Notes under the pieces: model-generated
The model's database searches: none
Seen by the model: the letters and a program-made list of their open reading frames with translations, nothing else
What the model was told of the DNA's origin: nothing
In this document: positions 34,181-42,993 of the stretch, one piece after another
How positions within the stretch are numbered: position 1 is the first letter of the stretch
Layout of the letters: every line of letters begins with the position of its first letter
Translations under genes and position numbers: made by a program
Origin: Halorussus limi
Lineage (GTDB): Archaea; Halobacteriota; Halobacteria; Halobacteriales; Haladaptataceae
Direction of reading: 5' to 3'
NCBI RefSeq assembly: GCF_023238205.1
Contig: NZ_CP096659.1
Location: 3,303,626-3,367,625, forward strand
DNA: 64,000 nt

Positions 34181-35062
34181 CTACAGTCCGAGGAACTCCT
34201 CGGCGTTCTCCCAGAGAATCTTTCGCTGGACCTCCTCGGGGAAGTCCAACTCCTCGAACTGGTCGAGCCACGGGGCCGGTTCTATCATCGGGTAGTCCGT
34301 ACCGAACATCACCTTGTCCTTCAGGAGGGTCTTGGCGTAGTGGAGGACCTGCTCGTCGATGTAGCGGGGCATCCACCCCGAGAGGTCCATGTAGACGTTG
34401 CCCTTCTGCTGGCAGATGGCGAGTTGCTCTTTCTCCCACGGGAACGCGGGGTGGGCGATGAGAATCTGGAGGTCGGGATGCTCGGCGGCCACGTCGTCTA
34501 TCAGCATCGGGTTCCCGTACTTGATTTTCAGGCCGCGGCCGCCGGGCGCGCCCGCGCCGAGCGTGGAGTTGCCCCCGTGGAAGACCACCGGGACGCCGAG
34601 GTCCTCGATGGTCGAAAACAGTTCCTCGTGTTCGGGGTCGCTCGGGTCGAATCCCTGCGCTATCTGTTGGAACTTGAACCCCGAGAGGTCGAGGTCCTTC
34701 ACCGCGCGTTCGGCCTCCTCGACGCAGTCGTCCTTCAGGGGGTCCACGCTGGCGAACCCGACGAAGAAGTCGTCGTACTCGTCGCGGACCTCGGCCACGT
34801 AGTCGTTCGGCACGGGCGGGTTGCCGGTGTTGGTCTCGGCGTCCCATCCGAGCAGAACGGTCTTCCCGATGCCGACCTCGTGGTACTCCTCGATGAGATT
34901 GTCGTAGGTGTCGGTCTCGATGGACGACCCGAACTTCTCCGCGGCGTCCTCCATCATCAGGCCGCCGGCGTCGTGGAGGAACTCCTCTGTCGGTTGGTGG
35001 CAGTGGGTGTCGACGATGGGGTTCTCGTCGGGGTGGTCGGCCACTACGTCGAGTTTCGGCAT
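34181..35062 (-). CDS. Amidohydrolase family 2 protein
   Basis: 293 residues. TIM-barrel metal hydrolase/decarboxylase: the HxH motif is in VDTHCHQPTEEFL, other ligands in VVFHGGNSTLGAGA, ILIAHPAFPWEKEQLAI and FGTDYPMIEPAP. This family includes aromatic decarboxylases (ACMSD-like). ATG at 35062 (MPKLDVVADHPDENP). Its place between PaaG-like and MaoC genes suggests aromatic metabolism, but the reaction is not known. Confidence 0.9.
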   Translation of the reverse strand: MPKLDVVADHPDENPIVDTHCHQPTEEFLHDAGGLMMEDAAEKFGSSIETDTYDNLIEEYHEVGIGKTVLLGWDAETNTGNPPVPNDYVAEVRDEYDDFFVGFASVDPLKDDCVEEAERAVKDLDLSGFKFQQIAQGFDPSDPEHEELFSTIEDLGVPVVFHGGNSTLGAGAPGGRGLKIKYGNPMLIDDVAAEHPDLQILIAHPAFPWEKEQLAICQQKGNVYMDLSGWMPRYIDEQVLHYAKTLLKDKVMFGTDYPMIEPAPWLDQFEELDFPEEVQRKILWENAEEFLGL

Positions 35063-35188
35063 GGGACGGTGTTCGCGGAGTGTCGTGAAAAATCGTGGGG
35101 GAGGCGAGTCTGCGCGAACAGCTCGCTCCGCTGTGGCCAAACAGAGCCGCGACCGACTGCCGGCGGACGCGTCTCATCGACGCGAACG

Positions 35189-35196
35189 TTTATGTA
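35189..35196 (+). promoter_or_regulatory. TATA box before the gene at 35218
   Basis: TTTATGTA centred 26 bases before ATG 35218, supporting that start over the in-frame ATG at 35278. Confidence 0.55.
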
Positions 35197-35217
35197 GAAC
35201 GACCATAATCGAGCCGT

Positions 35218-35544
35218 ATGCTAGCGTCAGTCACACACCGGCGCGACTCCGGAGCGCTATTCGAGGCCAGAACACCCATGAAACTCGTCGAAGACCTGTT
35301 CGAGATTACGGCGGACGACGAGGTCGTCGCCCGCGTCGGCGGGACGCTGATTCGGGGCAGACCGTCGCGCATAGACCGCGACGAGGCGGGAATCCGCGTC
35401 GAAATCTGTCCGTACGACGGCGACGACCCCCAGTACCGGCTTTCGGCGGTGCGCACCCCGAACGGATGGCGTGAACCCCGCGTCCACCGACGTCCGCTCG
35501 ACGGTGAGTGGGAGGAGTGCGGGCGACTGGCCGAGTTGGAGTAG
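35218..35544 (+). CDS. Conserved hypothetical protein
   Basis: 108 residues; the region from MKLVEDLFEITADDEVVARV to GREPRVHRRPLDGEW-like end is compact and charged. Start uncertain: ATG 35218 fits a leaderless promoter 26 bases upstream, ATG 35278 gives an 88-residue form starting at MKLVEDLFEI. Function unknown; convergent with the MaoC gene. Confidence 0.6.
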   Translation: MLASVTHRRDSGALFEARTPMKLVEDLFEITADDEVVARVGGTLIRGRPSRIDRDEAGIRVEICPYDGDDPQYRLSAVRTPNGWREPRVHRRPLDGEWEECGRLAELE

Positions 35545-35551
35545 CGCGAAC

Positions 35552-36010
35552 CTACTCCTTCTTGATGAGGAACTTCATGTCGCCCTCGAACACCACGGTG
35601 TCCTCCTGATTGGTCATCGTCGTGTCGATGACGACGAGGCCCGCGTCGTCGCGACTCGAAATCTCCTTCGTCTCGACGACTTCCATGTCGAGGCTGATGG
35701 TGTCGTCCATGCGGACCGGGTTCGGGATGTCCATGTAGTTCATCCCGAGGAAGGCCAGCACGGTCCGCTCCAAGATGCCGGTCCGGTAGACGAATCCGGT
35801 CGCCAGCACGAACGTCATCGGGCCGTGGGCCACGCGCTCGCCGAACTCCTCGCCCTCGGCGTACTCCTTGTTGGTGTGGAGTTCGGTCCAGTCGCCCGCG
35901 AACGCCGAGTGCATCACGAAGTCGTACTCGGTGACGGTCCGGCCGACGCTCTCGAAGGTCTGTCCCTCCTCGAAGTCCTCGAAGTGGTGGGGCGTGTAGC
36001 TGTACGGCAT
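35552..36010 (-). CDS. MaoC family (R)-specific enoyl-CoA hydratase
   Basis: 152 residues. Hotdog fold with the hydratase motif: ASP and HIS in AFAGDWTELHTNKEYAEG (D..H) and the family pattern VAHGPMTFVLATGFVYR. Begins MPYSYTPHHFEDFEEGQTF at 36010, after an in-frame upstream ATG at 36037 that looks untranslated. PaaZ of bacteria has a MaoC domain that opens oxepin-CoA together with an aldehyde dehydrogenase domain; here only the hydratase is seen. Could instead serve general beta-oxidation. Confidence 0.88.
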   Translation of the reverse strand: MPYSYTPHHFEDFEEGQTFESVGRTVTEYDFVMHSAFAGDWTELHTNKEYAEGEEFGERVAHGPMTFVLATGFVYRTGILERTVLAFLGMNYMDIPNPVRMDDTISLDMEVVETKEISSRDDAGLVVIDTTMTNQEDTVVFEGDMKFLIKKE

Positions 36011-36207
36011 ATTTCCGAGTTCGCCGGGCGGCGACAAAATTCTATGGTATTTACCGTGAAGGAGTCCGGCGAGGGCCGGAACGGTCCGCGCGGCGCAGGA
36101 GAGCGCCGCGCCCGCGCGCCGGGCCGAGACGCCGCGACGGCCCCAGTCGGCGAGACTCCGTCACTCCCGAAGCCGAGAACTAAGTGTCCGTCGCGCGAAC
36201 CGAATCC

Positions 36208-36609
36208 ATGGCCGACATCCCCGACGAGCGCCGCGAACGAATCGCGTCGGACCCGTTCTGCCGGAAGTTGGGCGTCGAACTCGCCGACCTCGGTCCGGGC
36301 ACCGCGACCACCGAACTCACCGTCACCGACGACCTGCTGAACTTCCACGGAACGCCCCACGGCGGGGCCGTCTACTCGCTGGCGGACGCCGCGTTCGCGG
36401 CCGCGTCGAACGCCGAGGGCGACGCGGCGCTGGCGCTGGAGACCAACGTTTCCTACTTCGAGGCGGTCGAGGTCGGCGAGAACTTGACCGCCGAGGCGGA
36501 ACGCGTCCACGAACGCGGCCGGACCGCCGCCTACCGCGTCGCCGTCACCGACGAGGCCGGCGACGAAATCGCGGCGTTCCGCGGTCGGGTGTACCTGCCC
36601 GGCGAGTAG
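36208..36609 (+). CDS. paaI: Hotdog thioesterase PaaI-like
   Basis: 133 residues, ATG at 36208. DPFCRKLGVELADLGPGTATTELTV and NFHGTPHGGAVYSLADAAFAAASNAEG (N..HGG..D) match phenylacetic-acid-degradation thioesterase PaaI, which frees CoA from dead-end intermediates. Faces away from the MaoC gene; 94 bases before the histidine kinase. Confidence 0.85.
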   Translation: MADIPDERRERIASDPFCRKLGVELADLGPGTATTELTVTDDLLNFHGTPHGGAVYSLADAAFAAASNAEGDAALALETNVSYFEAVEVGENLTAEAERVHERGRTAAYRVAVTDEAGDEIAAFRGRVYLPGE

Positions 36610-36702
36610 CGCGAGCGCCGAATCCGGTCGAGACCGGTCGGAAGGACGCGCGAATCGCTCCAACGGAAAATCTATGAGGGCCCGTTTCTAATTTATCCGT
36701 CA

Positions 36703-38016
36703 ATGAGTTCTTCTGGAATCACGCTCGCCGAAACGCTCACCGTGCTAGAGACGACGGGAGCGCCGGGCGCTCCCGTCACGGCGAGCGAAGTTGCAGAAGC
36801 ACTCGGCTGTGAGCGCCAGACGGCGCGCGACCGACTCGACGAACTCGCGGAACGCGGCGACGCCGAGACCCGGGAGGTCGGCGGGAGCGTTCGCGTCTGG
36901 TGGACGACCGACCGCCAGCGCCGGGACCGCGACCTCGAACGGTACGAGGCCATCGTCCGGACCGTCAACGACGGCATCTACGTCAAAGACGAGGGGAACC
37001 GATTCACGCTGGTCAACGAGACGTACGCGGAGATGCTCGGCTACGCGCCCGACGAACTCGTCGGGCGCGACTCCTCGTTTCTCGTCAGCGAGGAGGTGAT
37101 GAACGCCGCCGAGGAACTGTACAGCGACCTCCGGACCGGCGACCGCCGGACCGAGACCATCGAAGCGTCGCTGGAGACCGCGGACGGCGAGACCGTCGAG
37201 ACCGAGGCGAGTTTCGCGCTGATTCCGCTGGACGAGGAGGGCGAGGAGTACGAGCGAGTCGGCGTCGTCCGGGACGTCACCGAACGCAAGGAGCGCGAGC
37301 GCCGCCTCGAACGACAGAACAAGCGACTCGAATCGTTCGCGAGCATGCTCGCCCACGAACTCCGCAATCCCGTCACCATCGGCCAGATATACGGGAAACG
37401 GCTTCCGGCCGACGAAGCGCCGGAGGCGGTCGAGTACGTCACCGAGGCGTTCGACCGCATCGAGGACATGATAGACGTGCTGTTGGTGCTGGCGCGGGGC
37501 CGCGATGCGGTCGGCGAGTCGGAACCGGTCGCGCTCGCCGACGTGGCCCGCGAGGCGTGGGAGCAAGTGAGCGCGCCGGAGGCGACGCTGGAGATAGCGA
37601 CCGACCGGGTCGTATCCGCGGACGAGACGTACGTCCGGCACCTCTTCGAGAACCTGCTCGAAAACGCGGTCGAACACGGTTCGACAGGCAGTCGGCCGGA
37701 GGCCGACGACGCCGCGGAGCATGGCTCCGCGAGCCCTCGTCCTTCGGACGAGGACGCCGGCCTCACGGTCACGGTCGGCGACGTCCCGAACGGGTTCTAC
37801 GTCGCCGACGACGGCGTCGGCATCCCGCCTGAAGACCGAGAGACGGTGTTCGAGGCCGGGTACACCACCGCGGAGTTGGAGGGCGGAACCGGAGTGGGAC
37901 TGACGTTCGTCGCCGAACTGGTCGAGACGTACGAGTGGGAGTGTGCGGTGACCGAGAGCGAGGCGGGCGGAGCGCGGTTCGAGTTCACGGGCGTCGCACT
38001 CCACTCCGACGAGTAG
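36703..38016 (+). CDS. HTH-PAS sensor histidine kinase
   Basis: 437 residues. The N-terminal winged helix (residues 5-70: VTASEVAEALGCERQTARDRLDELAERGDAE) precedes a PAS domain (residues 85-200, DGIYVKDEGNRFTLVNETYAEMLG), a HisKA-type H-box (LAHELRNPVTI; His218) and a HATPase with N-box ENLLENAVEHG, G-boxes VADDGVGIPPED and GGTGVGLTFVAEL. No membrane helix, so it is cytoplasmic. Between N- and G-box is a duplicated low-complexity insert (EHGSTGSRPEADDA / EHGSASPRPSDEDA, about residues 327-356). No response regulator is adjacent. Confidence 0.9.
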   Translation: MSSSGITLAETLTVLETTGAPGAPVTASEVAEALGCERQTARDRLDELAERGDAETREVGGSVRVWWTTDRQRRDRDLERYEAIVRTVNDGIYVKDEGNRFTLVNETYAEMLGYAPDELVGRDSSFLVSEEVMNAAEELYSDLRTGDRRTETIEASLETADGETVETEASFALIPLDEEGEEYERVGVVRDVTERKERERRLERQNKRLESFASMLAHELRNPVTIGQIYGKRLPADEAPEAVEYVTEAFDRIEDMIDVLLVLARGRDAVGESEPVALADVAREAWEQVSAPEATLEIATDRVVSADETYVRHLFENLLENAVEHGSTGSRPEADDAAEHGSASPRPSDEDAGLTVTVGDVPNGFYVADDGVGIPPEDRETVFEAGYTTAELEGGTGVGLTFVAELVETYEWECAVTESEAGGARFEFTGVALHSDE

Positions 38017-38103
38017 CGGCGGTGTCCGGTGAGAACGACGCCGCCGAACCGGTAACTTTCTTGTCCTATACGGTCGTTAGCTCGAACGCATACGGGTGAT
38101 AGC

Positions 38104-38316
38104 ATGGACAGGAGAGCAGTACTCGGCAAGTCCAAGGCCGAACTCGTCATGGCACGAATCGGAGAGGTGATGGCGGCGTGCTACGTCCTGCTGTTGCTGC
38201 CGGTCCTGCCGGTTCTCATCCCGTACCTCGCCGTCCAGAAGGTGCGCGGCCTGTTCACCGGTCGCTCGGACGAGCGCCGGCAGTTCGACCCCCAGAGCGG
38301 TACGCCGCCGTCCTGA
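38104..38316 (+). CDS. Small membrane protein (DUF7535-like)
   Basis: 70 residues with one to two helices (MAACYVLLLLPVLPVLIPYLAVQKV), basic start (MDRRAVLGKSKAEL) and a short polar tail. It looks like a family I would place near DUF7535, but I am not certain. Single gene. Confidence 0.6.
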   Translation: MDRRAVLGKSKAELVMARIGEVMAACYVLLLLPVLPVLIPYLAVQKVRGLFTGRSDERRQFDPQSGTPPS

Positions 38317-38393
38317 CCGGCGCGGTCTCGGCTCGCTCGGCGAACCCATATTAATTCCTGTGTATTTTTGAACCCGGAGTGTCATCCACCGGT

Positions 38394-39707
38394 ATGCAAC
38401 GCCGCCCGTTCCTCCGGCGCGCGGTCGCCGCGACCGCGACTGCGACGGTTGCCGGACGCCTCGGCGCGCGTCGGTCGTCAGACGGGAGCGATAGCGGAAC
38501 CGCGACCGGCGCGAACTCGGACTCGGCGTCGGCCGCGACCCGGATGGCCGCGACCGACCGCTCGCTGTCGGTCCGCCGCGTCGAGACCTTCGACCACGTC
38601 GTCCGCCTGAACGACCTCGGCGACGACCCGCGCGGGCGCATCACCGCGTTCACCGACCTCTCCGACCGCGAGCGGGCGGTCGTGACCAGCGCCATCGACG
38701 GGACCTACGAGACCGAGGACCCTCCCGAGTGGCTTCGGGAGTTCGCCAGCGCGACGCCGTTCGTCGAACGGGCGGGCACCTACTACCGACTCGACGACAC
38801 CCTGCAGACCTACCGTATCACCGCCGAGACCGTCGCAGAGAGCGACGTGGCGGGCGCGATTGCGACGTACGGCGAGTACCAGCGCGCCGTCACCCGCGAG
38901 GACTACGTGGCCAGCGGTCTCCTGCGAATCGCCCGCCGGGAGGGCATCGAACTGGGCTACGTCTGGCCCGCGCTCCGGACGTTCTTCGAGACCTACGACG
39001 CCGCGCGCTACCACGGCGCGGTCCTCGATTTCACGGTCGAAGTCGAGGGCTCGGGTCCGCCCCACGAACTCTCGGCGACCGAGGTGCCGGTCGCGGAGGC
39101 GGTCGGCGGCCCGGTCTGGAACGCCGACGCCGCCCCGAAGCGGACCCGCACGCTCGTCCGACGCGCCGGACGGGCGCGCGGCGCGTACGGTTTCGACAGC
39201 GCGCCCGAGGGATTCCTCGACGCGCTCGGAGACCACCGGTACGTCGCGCTCGACGGGACGTTCTACACTAGTTCCGTCGAGTCCGACGGCCCGGCCCCGG
39301 TTTCGGTCTCGGCCGCGTTCCGGGACGGCCGACTCCGACTCGCGGCCCGCAACGACGGACCCCGCGAGGTTCGACTCGCCAGCGGTCCGCCCCGACCCTT
39401 CGGCGTCGTCCGGTGTCGCCCGGCGGGACGTTCCGGCGCGGCGACCGGGGTCGCCTCCCGACCGCTCTGGACCGACGCCTACGCCGCGAGCGACCGCGTC
39501 CGGACCGACGGTCGCGAAGTCGAACACGCGGCCGACGTGGCGCTGGTCTCGGCGCTCGCGCCCGGCGAGTCGGTCGCCGAAAGGTACGCGATTCCGGCCG
39601 ACCTCGCGCCCGGCGAGTACGTCGTGGAGGGGTCGCTCGGAGTTGAACGCGGCGAGAGCGACGACCGAGCGACGGCGAAGTACAGGGTCGCGTTCTCGGT
39701 CGAGTAG
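38394..39707 (+). CDS. Tat-signal secreted protein of unknown function
   Basis: 437 residues from the ATG at 38394. N-terminus MQRRPFLRRAVAATATATVAG is a Tat-type signal, then a Ser/Ala/Asp-rich linker, and a domain of mixed strands (VETFDHVVRLNDLGDD, YYRLDDTLQTYRITAETV) with a beta-sandwich-like end (LAPGEYVVEGSLGVERGES). No catalytic motif is seen. A GTG at 38379 is an alternative start. Unknown. Confidence 0.65.
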   Translation: MQRRPFLRRAVAATATATVAGRLGARRSSDGSDSGTATGANSDSASAATRMAATDRSLSVRRVETFDHVVRLNDLGDDPRGRITAFTDLSDRERAVVTSAIDGTYETEDPPEWLREFASATPFVERAGTYYRLDDTLQTYRITAETVAESDVAGAIATYGEYQRAVTREDYVASGLLRIARREGIELGYVWPALRTFFETYDAARYHGAVLDFTVEVEGSGPPHELSATEVPVAEAVGGPVWNADAAPKRTRTLVRRAGRARGAYGFDSAPEGFLDALGDHRYVALDGTFYTSSVESDGPAPVSVSAAFRDGRLRLAARNDGPREVRLASGPPRPFGVVRCRPAGRSGAATGVASRPLWTDAYAASDRVRTDGREVEHAADVALVSALAPGESVAERYAIPADLAPGEYVVEGSLGVERGESDDRATAKYRVAFSVE

Positions 39708-39720
39708 CCCCGAGAGTCGG

Positions 39721-41019
39721 CTACTCGTCCTCGCCGCGGTGGTCGAAGACGCGCTTGACCTTCCCGACCTCTGTCCGGTCCACGACGCCCGGCCCGACGA
39801 CCTCGATTTCGTCGGGCTTGACCTCCAGCGTCTCCTCTAACTTCTCCCGAATCCGGCGTTCCAACTCCTCGTGGGTGCCCCCGTACTCCTCGTGGTACTC
39901 GACGGTGAGTTCCATGCGGTCGAGATTTCCGCGCCGGTAGAGGTCGATGCGGTAGTGCGGTGCCACGTTCTCGACGTCCACCATGACCTCCTCGATTTGG
40001 CTCGGGTAGACGTTCACCCCGCGGACGATGATGAGGTCGTCCGTGCGGCCGGTCACGTTGTCCATGCGGGCGACGGTCCGGCCGCAGTCGCACTCCTCGT
40101 AGGTCAGCGAGGTCATGTCGCCGGTCCGGTAGCGGAGGACCGGCAGGGCCTCCTTCGTGAGGGTCGTGAGGACGAGTTCGCCCTCCTCGCCCTCGGGCAG
40201 GGGTTCGCCGGTCCGTGGGTCCACGACCTCGGGGAAGAAGTGGTCCTCCCAGACGTGAAGCCCGTTCTGGACCTCCTCGCACTCGATGGAGACGCCCGGC
40301 CCGATTATCTCCGAGAGACCGTACACGTCCACCGCGGTCACGTCGAGGGCCGCCTCTATCTCGTCGCGCATCGGGTCGGTGAACGGTTCCGCTCCGATGA
40401 CCACTGTCTCCAGCGGAAGGTCCGTCGGGTCGATGCCCCGCTCCTCGGCGGCCTCCGCGAGGTAGAGGCAGTAGGAGGGCGTGCAGGCCAGCACGTCGCT
40501 TTCGAGGTCCTGAAGCATGTCCAACTGGCGCGCGGTGTTGCCCCCGCCGGTCGGGATGACGCAGGCCCCCAACTCCTCGACGCCGTCGTGGAAACCCAAG
40601 CCCCCGGTGAACAGGCCGTAGCCGTAGGCGTTCTGGACGACCTGTTCGGGGCGAACGCCGGCCGCGTACAGCGACCGGGCCATCACCTCGCGCCAAGTAG
40701 CGAGGTCCTCGTCGGTGTAACTCACGATTTTCGGCTTGCCCGTGGTCCCGGAGGAGGCGTGAATCCGGCGCACCTCCCCGTGTTCGACCGCGAACAGTCC
40801 GTCGGGGTACTCGTCGCGGAAGTCCTCCTTCGTCGTGAACGGGAGGTCGGAGATGTCCTCCACGCCCTCGATGTCGTCGGGCGAGACGCCCGCGTCGTCG
40901 AGCGCCTCGCGGTAGAAATCGACGTTCTCGTAGGCGTACTCGACGGTCTCGGCGAGTCGTTCGCTCTGTAAGTCGCGCAACTCCTCGCGGGGGGTGGTCT
41001 CCACGTCGTTGTAGACCAT
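39721..41019 (-). CDS. paaK: Phenylacetate-CoA ligase
   Basis: 432 residues; activates phenylacetate to phenylacetyl-CoA with ATP, first step of the pathway. ANL adenylation motifs: RIHASSGTTGKPKIVSYTDED, GLSEIIGPGVSIECEEV, VLRYRTGDMTSLTYEECDCGRT and the C-terminal GVNVYPSQIEEVMV. The start MVYNDVETTPREELRDLQSERL is typical of PaaK. It is convergent with the Tat protein gene. Confidence 0.95.
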   Translation of the reverse strand: MVYNDVETTPREELRDLQSERLAETVEYAYENVDFYREALDDAGVSPDDIEGVEDISDLPFTTKEDFRDEYPDGLFAVEHGEVRRIHASSGTTGKPKIVSYTDEDLATWREVMARSLYAAGVRPEQVVQNAYGYGLFTGGLGFHDGVEELGACVIPTGGGNTARQLDMLQDLESDVLACTPSYCLYLAEAAEERGIDPTDLPLETVVIGAEPFTDPMRDEIEAALDVTAVDVYGLSEIIGPGVSIECEEVQNGLHVWEDHFFPEVVDPRTGEPLPEGEEGELVLTTLTKEALPVLRYRTGDMTSLTYEECDCGRTVARMDNVTGRTDDLIIVRGVNVYPSQIEEVMVDVENVAPHYRIDLYRRGNLDRMELTVEYHEEYGGTHEELERRIREKLEETLEVKPDEIEVVGPGVVDRTEVGKVKRVFDHRGEDE

Positions 41020-41075
41020 GTCGAATAATCATTCGCAAGAGAGGGTCTAAACTGTTTGGCCGGTGGTGGGTCGCC

Positions 41076-41669
41076 TCACGCCGTCGCGTTCGCCCACGTC
41101 CGGTCCGGACCGCCGTCTTGCGGACGGAGTTGAGAACAACCGCTCCGGAGCGGACCCGTGTAGCTTCCCGAGCAACCCGCGTACTCGCCGTTTTCGAGCC
41201 AGAGGATGCGAATCCCGTGCGCGTCGGGGAGGACGCCTTCCGGACTCCCGCCAGCAGTCGTCACTTCGAGTCGGTACTGGACGCCCGCCTCACAGGACCG
41301 GTTCGACTCGTTTCGACCGGTCGCGTTTCCGCTGGACTCGACGTGGACCCGGAACGTGCTCAGGTCGGCCCCCGGCGGCGAGGTGCGCTCGACCCACGCC
41401 GAGAGGTCGGCGTCGGGGTCGCCCGTTTCGACGAACGTGACCTGCGAGTAGGTGCCGCCGCTGACCGAACTCCTCGCGTACCCGCTCACCGCCTCCCGAC
41501 ATCCCGAATCGAGGCGTTCGAGTTCGCTGACGTTCATCTCGGTGGGTCCGGTGTGGTCGGAGAATCCGGGCAGCGCGTTGACGGCTTTCGGTTCCCCGCC
41601 GGTCAGGAGGAGACCGACGACGAACGCGAGGAGGAGGGCGTCTTTCAGCTTTCGAGCGTCGAGGACCAT
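41076..41669 (-). CDS. Secreted or membrane-anchored hypothetical protein
   Basis: 197 residues. One N-terminal helix (DALLLAFVVGLLLTGG) then an extracellular part with several N-x-S/T sites (MNVSEL, GNATGRNES) and four or more cysteines (GCREA, SCEAG, AGCSG, GCSQL) that may form disulfides. Unknown function. Confidence 0.65.
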   Translation of the reverse strand: MVLDARKLKDALLLAFVVGLLLTGGEPKAVNALPGFSDHTGPTEMNVSELERLDSGCREAVSGYARSSVSGGTYSQVTFVETGDPDADLSAWVERTSPPGADLSTFRVHVESSGNATGRNESNRSCEAGVQYRLEVTTAGGSPEGVLPDAHGIRILWLENGEYAGCSGSYTGPLRSGCSQLRPQDGGPDRTWANATA

Positions 41670-41740
41670 GCCTCGCGTTTCGCAATTCGAGACTTAAGTT
41701 CGGCGCTTTTGGTTTCAGAACACTAATCAGAATCGGCGGC

Positions 41741-42745
41741 TCAGAAGACGAGTCGGACGACGACTAGCGTGACCGCGCTCACGACGCCGAGCGTGAGTGC
41801 GAGGACCACCAGCGGTCGAACTCCGGTGGCTCGCAGGTCGCGGAGCGCGACGCTCGTGCCGAGGCCCGCGAACGCCACGAGGAACGCCGACCGGTAGGCC
41901 CACTCGATGCGGGCGAGTTGGGCGTCGGTGAAGACGCCCGCGCTGGCGAGGACGACCAGCGCGAGGAACCCGAGGACGAATTTCGGGAAGCCGTCCCAGA
42001 GGTTCCTGAGGAGGGTCGCGCCGGACGCGGCGTCGCCGTCGGACCCGGCGTAGGCGAGCGAGTACGCCACGACGAGGCCGCCGAGCAGGACGTTCCGGGT
42101 CAGTTTCGCCACGGTGGCCCACTGGCCCGCGACTTCGGAGTAGGCGAACCCGGCCGCCGTGACCGGGCCGGTGCTGAACATCGTCAGCCCCGCCCAGATG
42201 CCGAACGTGCGGTCCGGGAGGCCGAGGAACTGTCCGAGCGCGGGGTACGCGAACAGCGTCACCGCGTCGAAGACCAGAATCGTGCTGGTCGCGTAGGCGA
42301 CGTGGTCCTCGTCGGCCCGGATGGCCCCCGCCACGGCGACGACGGCCGAGACGCCGCAGACGCTCGCGCCCGCCGCCACCAGCGACCCGAGTCGCCGCTG
42401 GAGGTCGAACCCCCGCGCGAGCGCCTCCGCGACGACGAGGGTGAAGCCGACGACGCCGACCACCGTGACGAGCAGCGTCGGGCCGGCGTCGAGGAGGGCG
42501 TCCAGCGAGACGCGGACGCCCATCAGGACGATGCCGACCTCGAGCCAGAGCGTATAGGTCGCGACGCCGGGCGCGAAGCGGGCCGAGACGCCGACGGTGT
42601 TGGCGAGGACGCCGCCGACCAGCACCGCGGCCAGTAGCGCGGGGACCGGTGCGACCGCCGCGAGACCGCGGGCGACCACCGCGAGAACGACGAGGAGACC
42701 GAGACCGGGAAGCAGGGCCGGAAGCGAAGGGCGAGCGGACGCCAT
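41741..42745 (-). CDS. YeiH/UPF0324 family membrane protein
   Basis: 334 residues with about ten helices. Characteristic stretches are GGVLANTVGVSARFAPGVATYTLWLEVGIVLMGVRVSLDALLDAGPTLL and LGSLVAAGASVCGVSAVVAVAGAI (the conserved GASVCG). Called a putative sulfate exporter; the substrate is unproved. ATG at 42745 is right before the first helix. Confidence 0.9.
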   Translation of the reverse strand: MASARPSLPALLPGLGLLVVLAVVARGLAAVAPVPALLAAVLVGGVLANTVGVSARFAPGVATYTLWLEVGIVLMGVRVSLDALLDAGPTLLVTVVGVVGFTLVVAEALARGFDLQRRLGSLVAAGASVCGVSAVVAVAGAIRADEDHVAYATSTILVFDAVTLFAYPALGQFLGLPDRTFGIWAGLTMFSTGPVTAAGFAYSEVAGQWATVAKLTRNVLLGGLVVAYSLAYAGSDGDAASGATLLRNLWDGFPKFVLGFLALVVLASAGVFTDAQLARIEWAYRSAFLVAFAGLGTSVALRDLRATGVRPLVVLALTLGVVSAVTLVVVRLVF

Positions 42746-42993
42746 CGTCAGACGGCGACCCGCGCCGCTCGGGCGACGCGGTGGCCGACCGCCGTCGCTC
42801 GCCGACCGCTGTCGAGGTCGGTCCGCCGCCGACCCGCTCGCTCGCCGCGTTCTCCCGGTGGCCGCGCGACTGCCATGTCGTTCCGAACTGGCGGTCCGCC
42901 CTCGGTTAGCCTTTCGGGTTCGTGCCGCTCCGGGTCGGGTTCGCAACCGTCCACAGCGGCAACTATTTCCTCCGAGACCCACACGGTTCGTGC

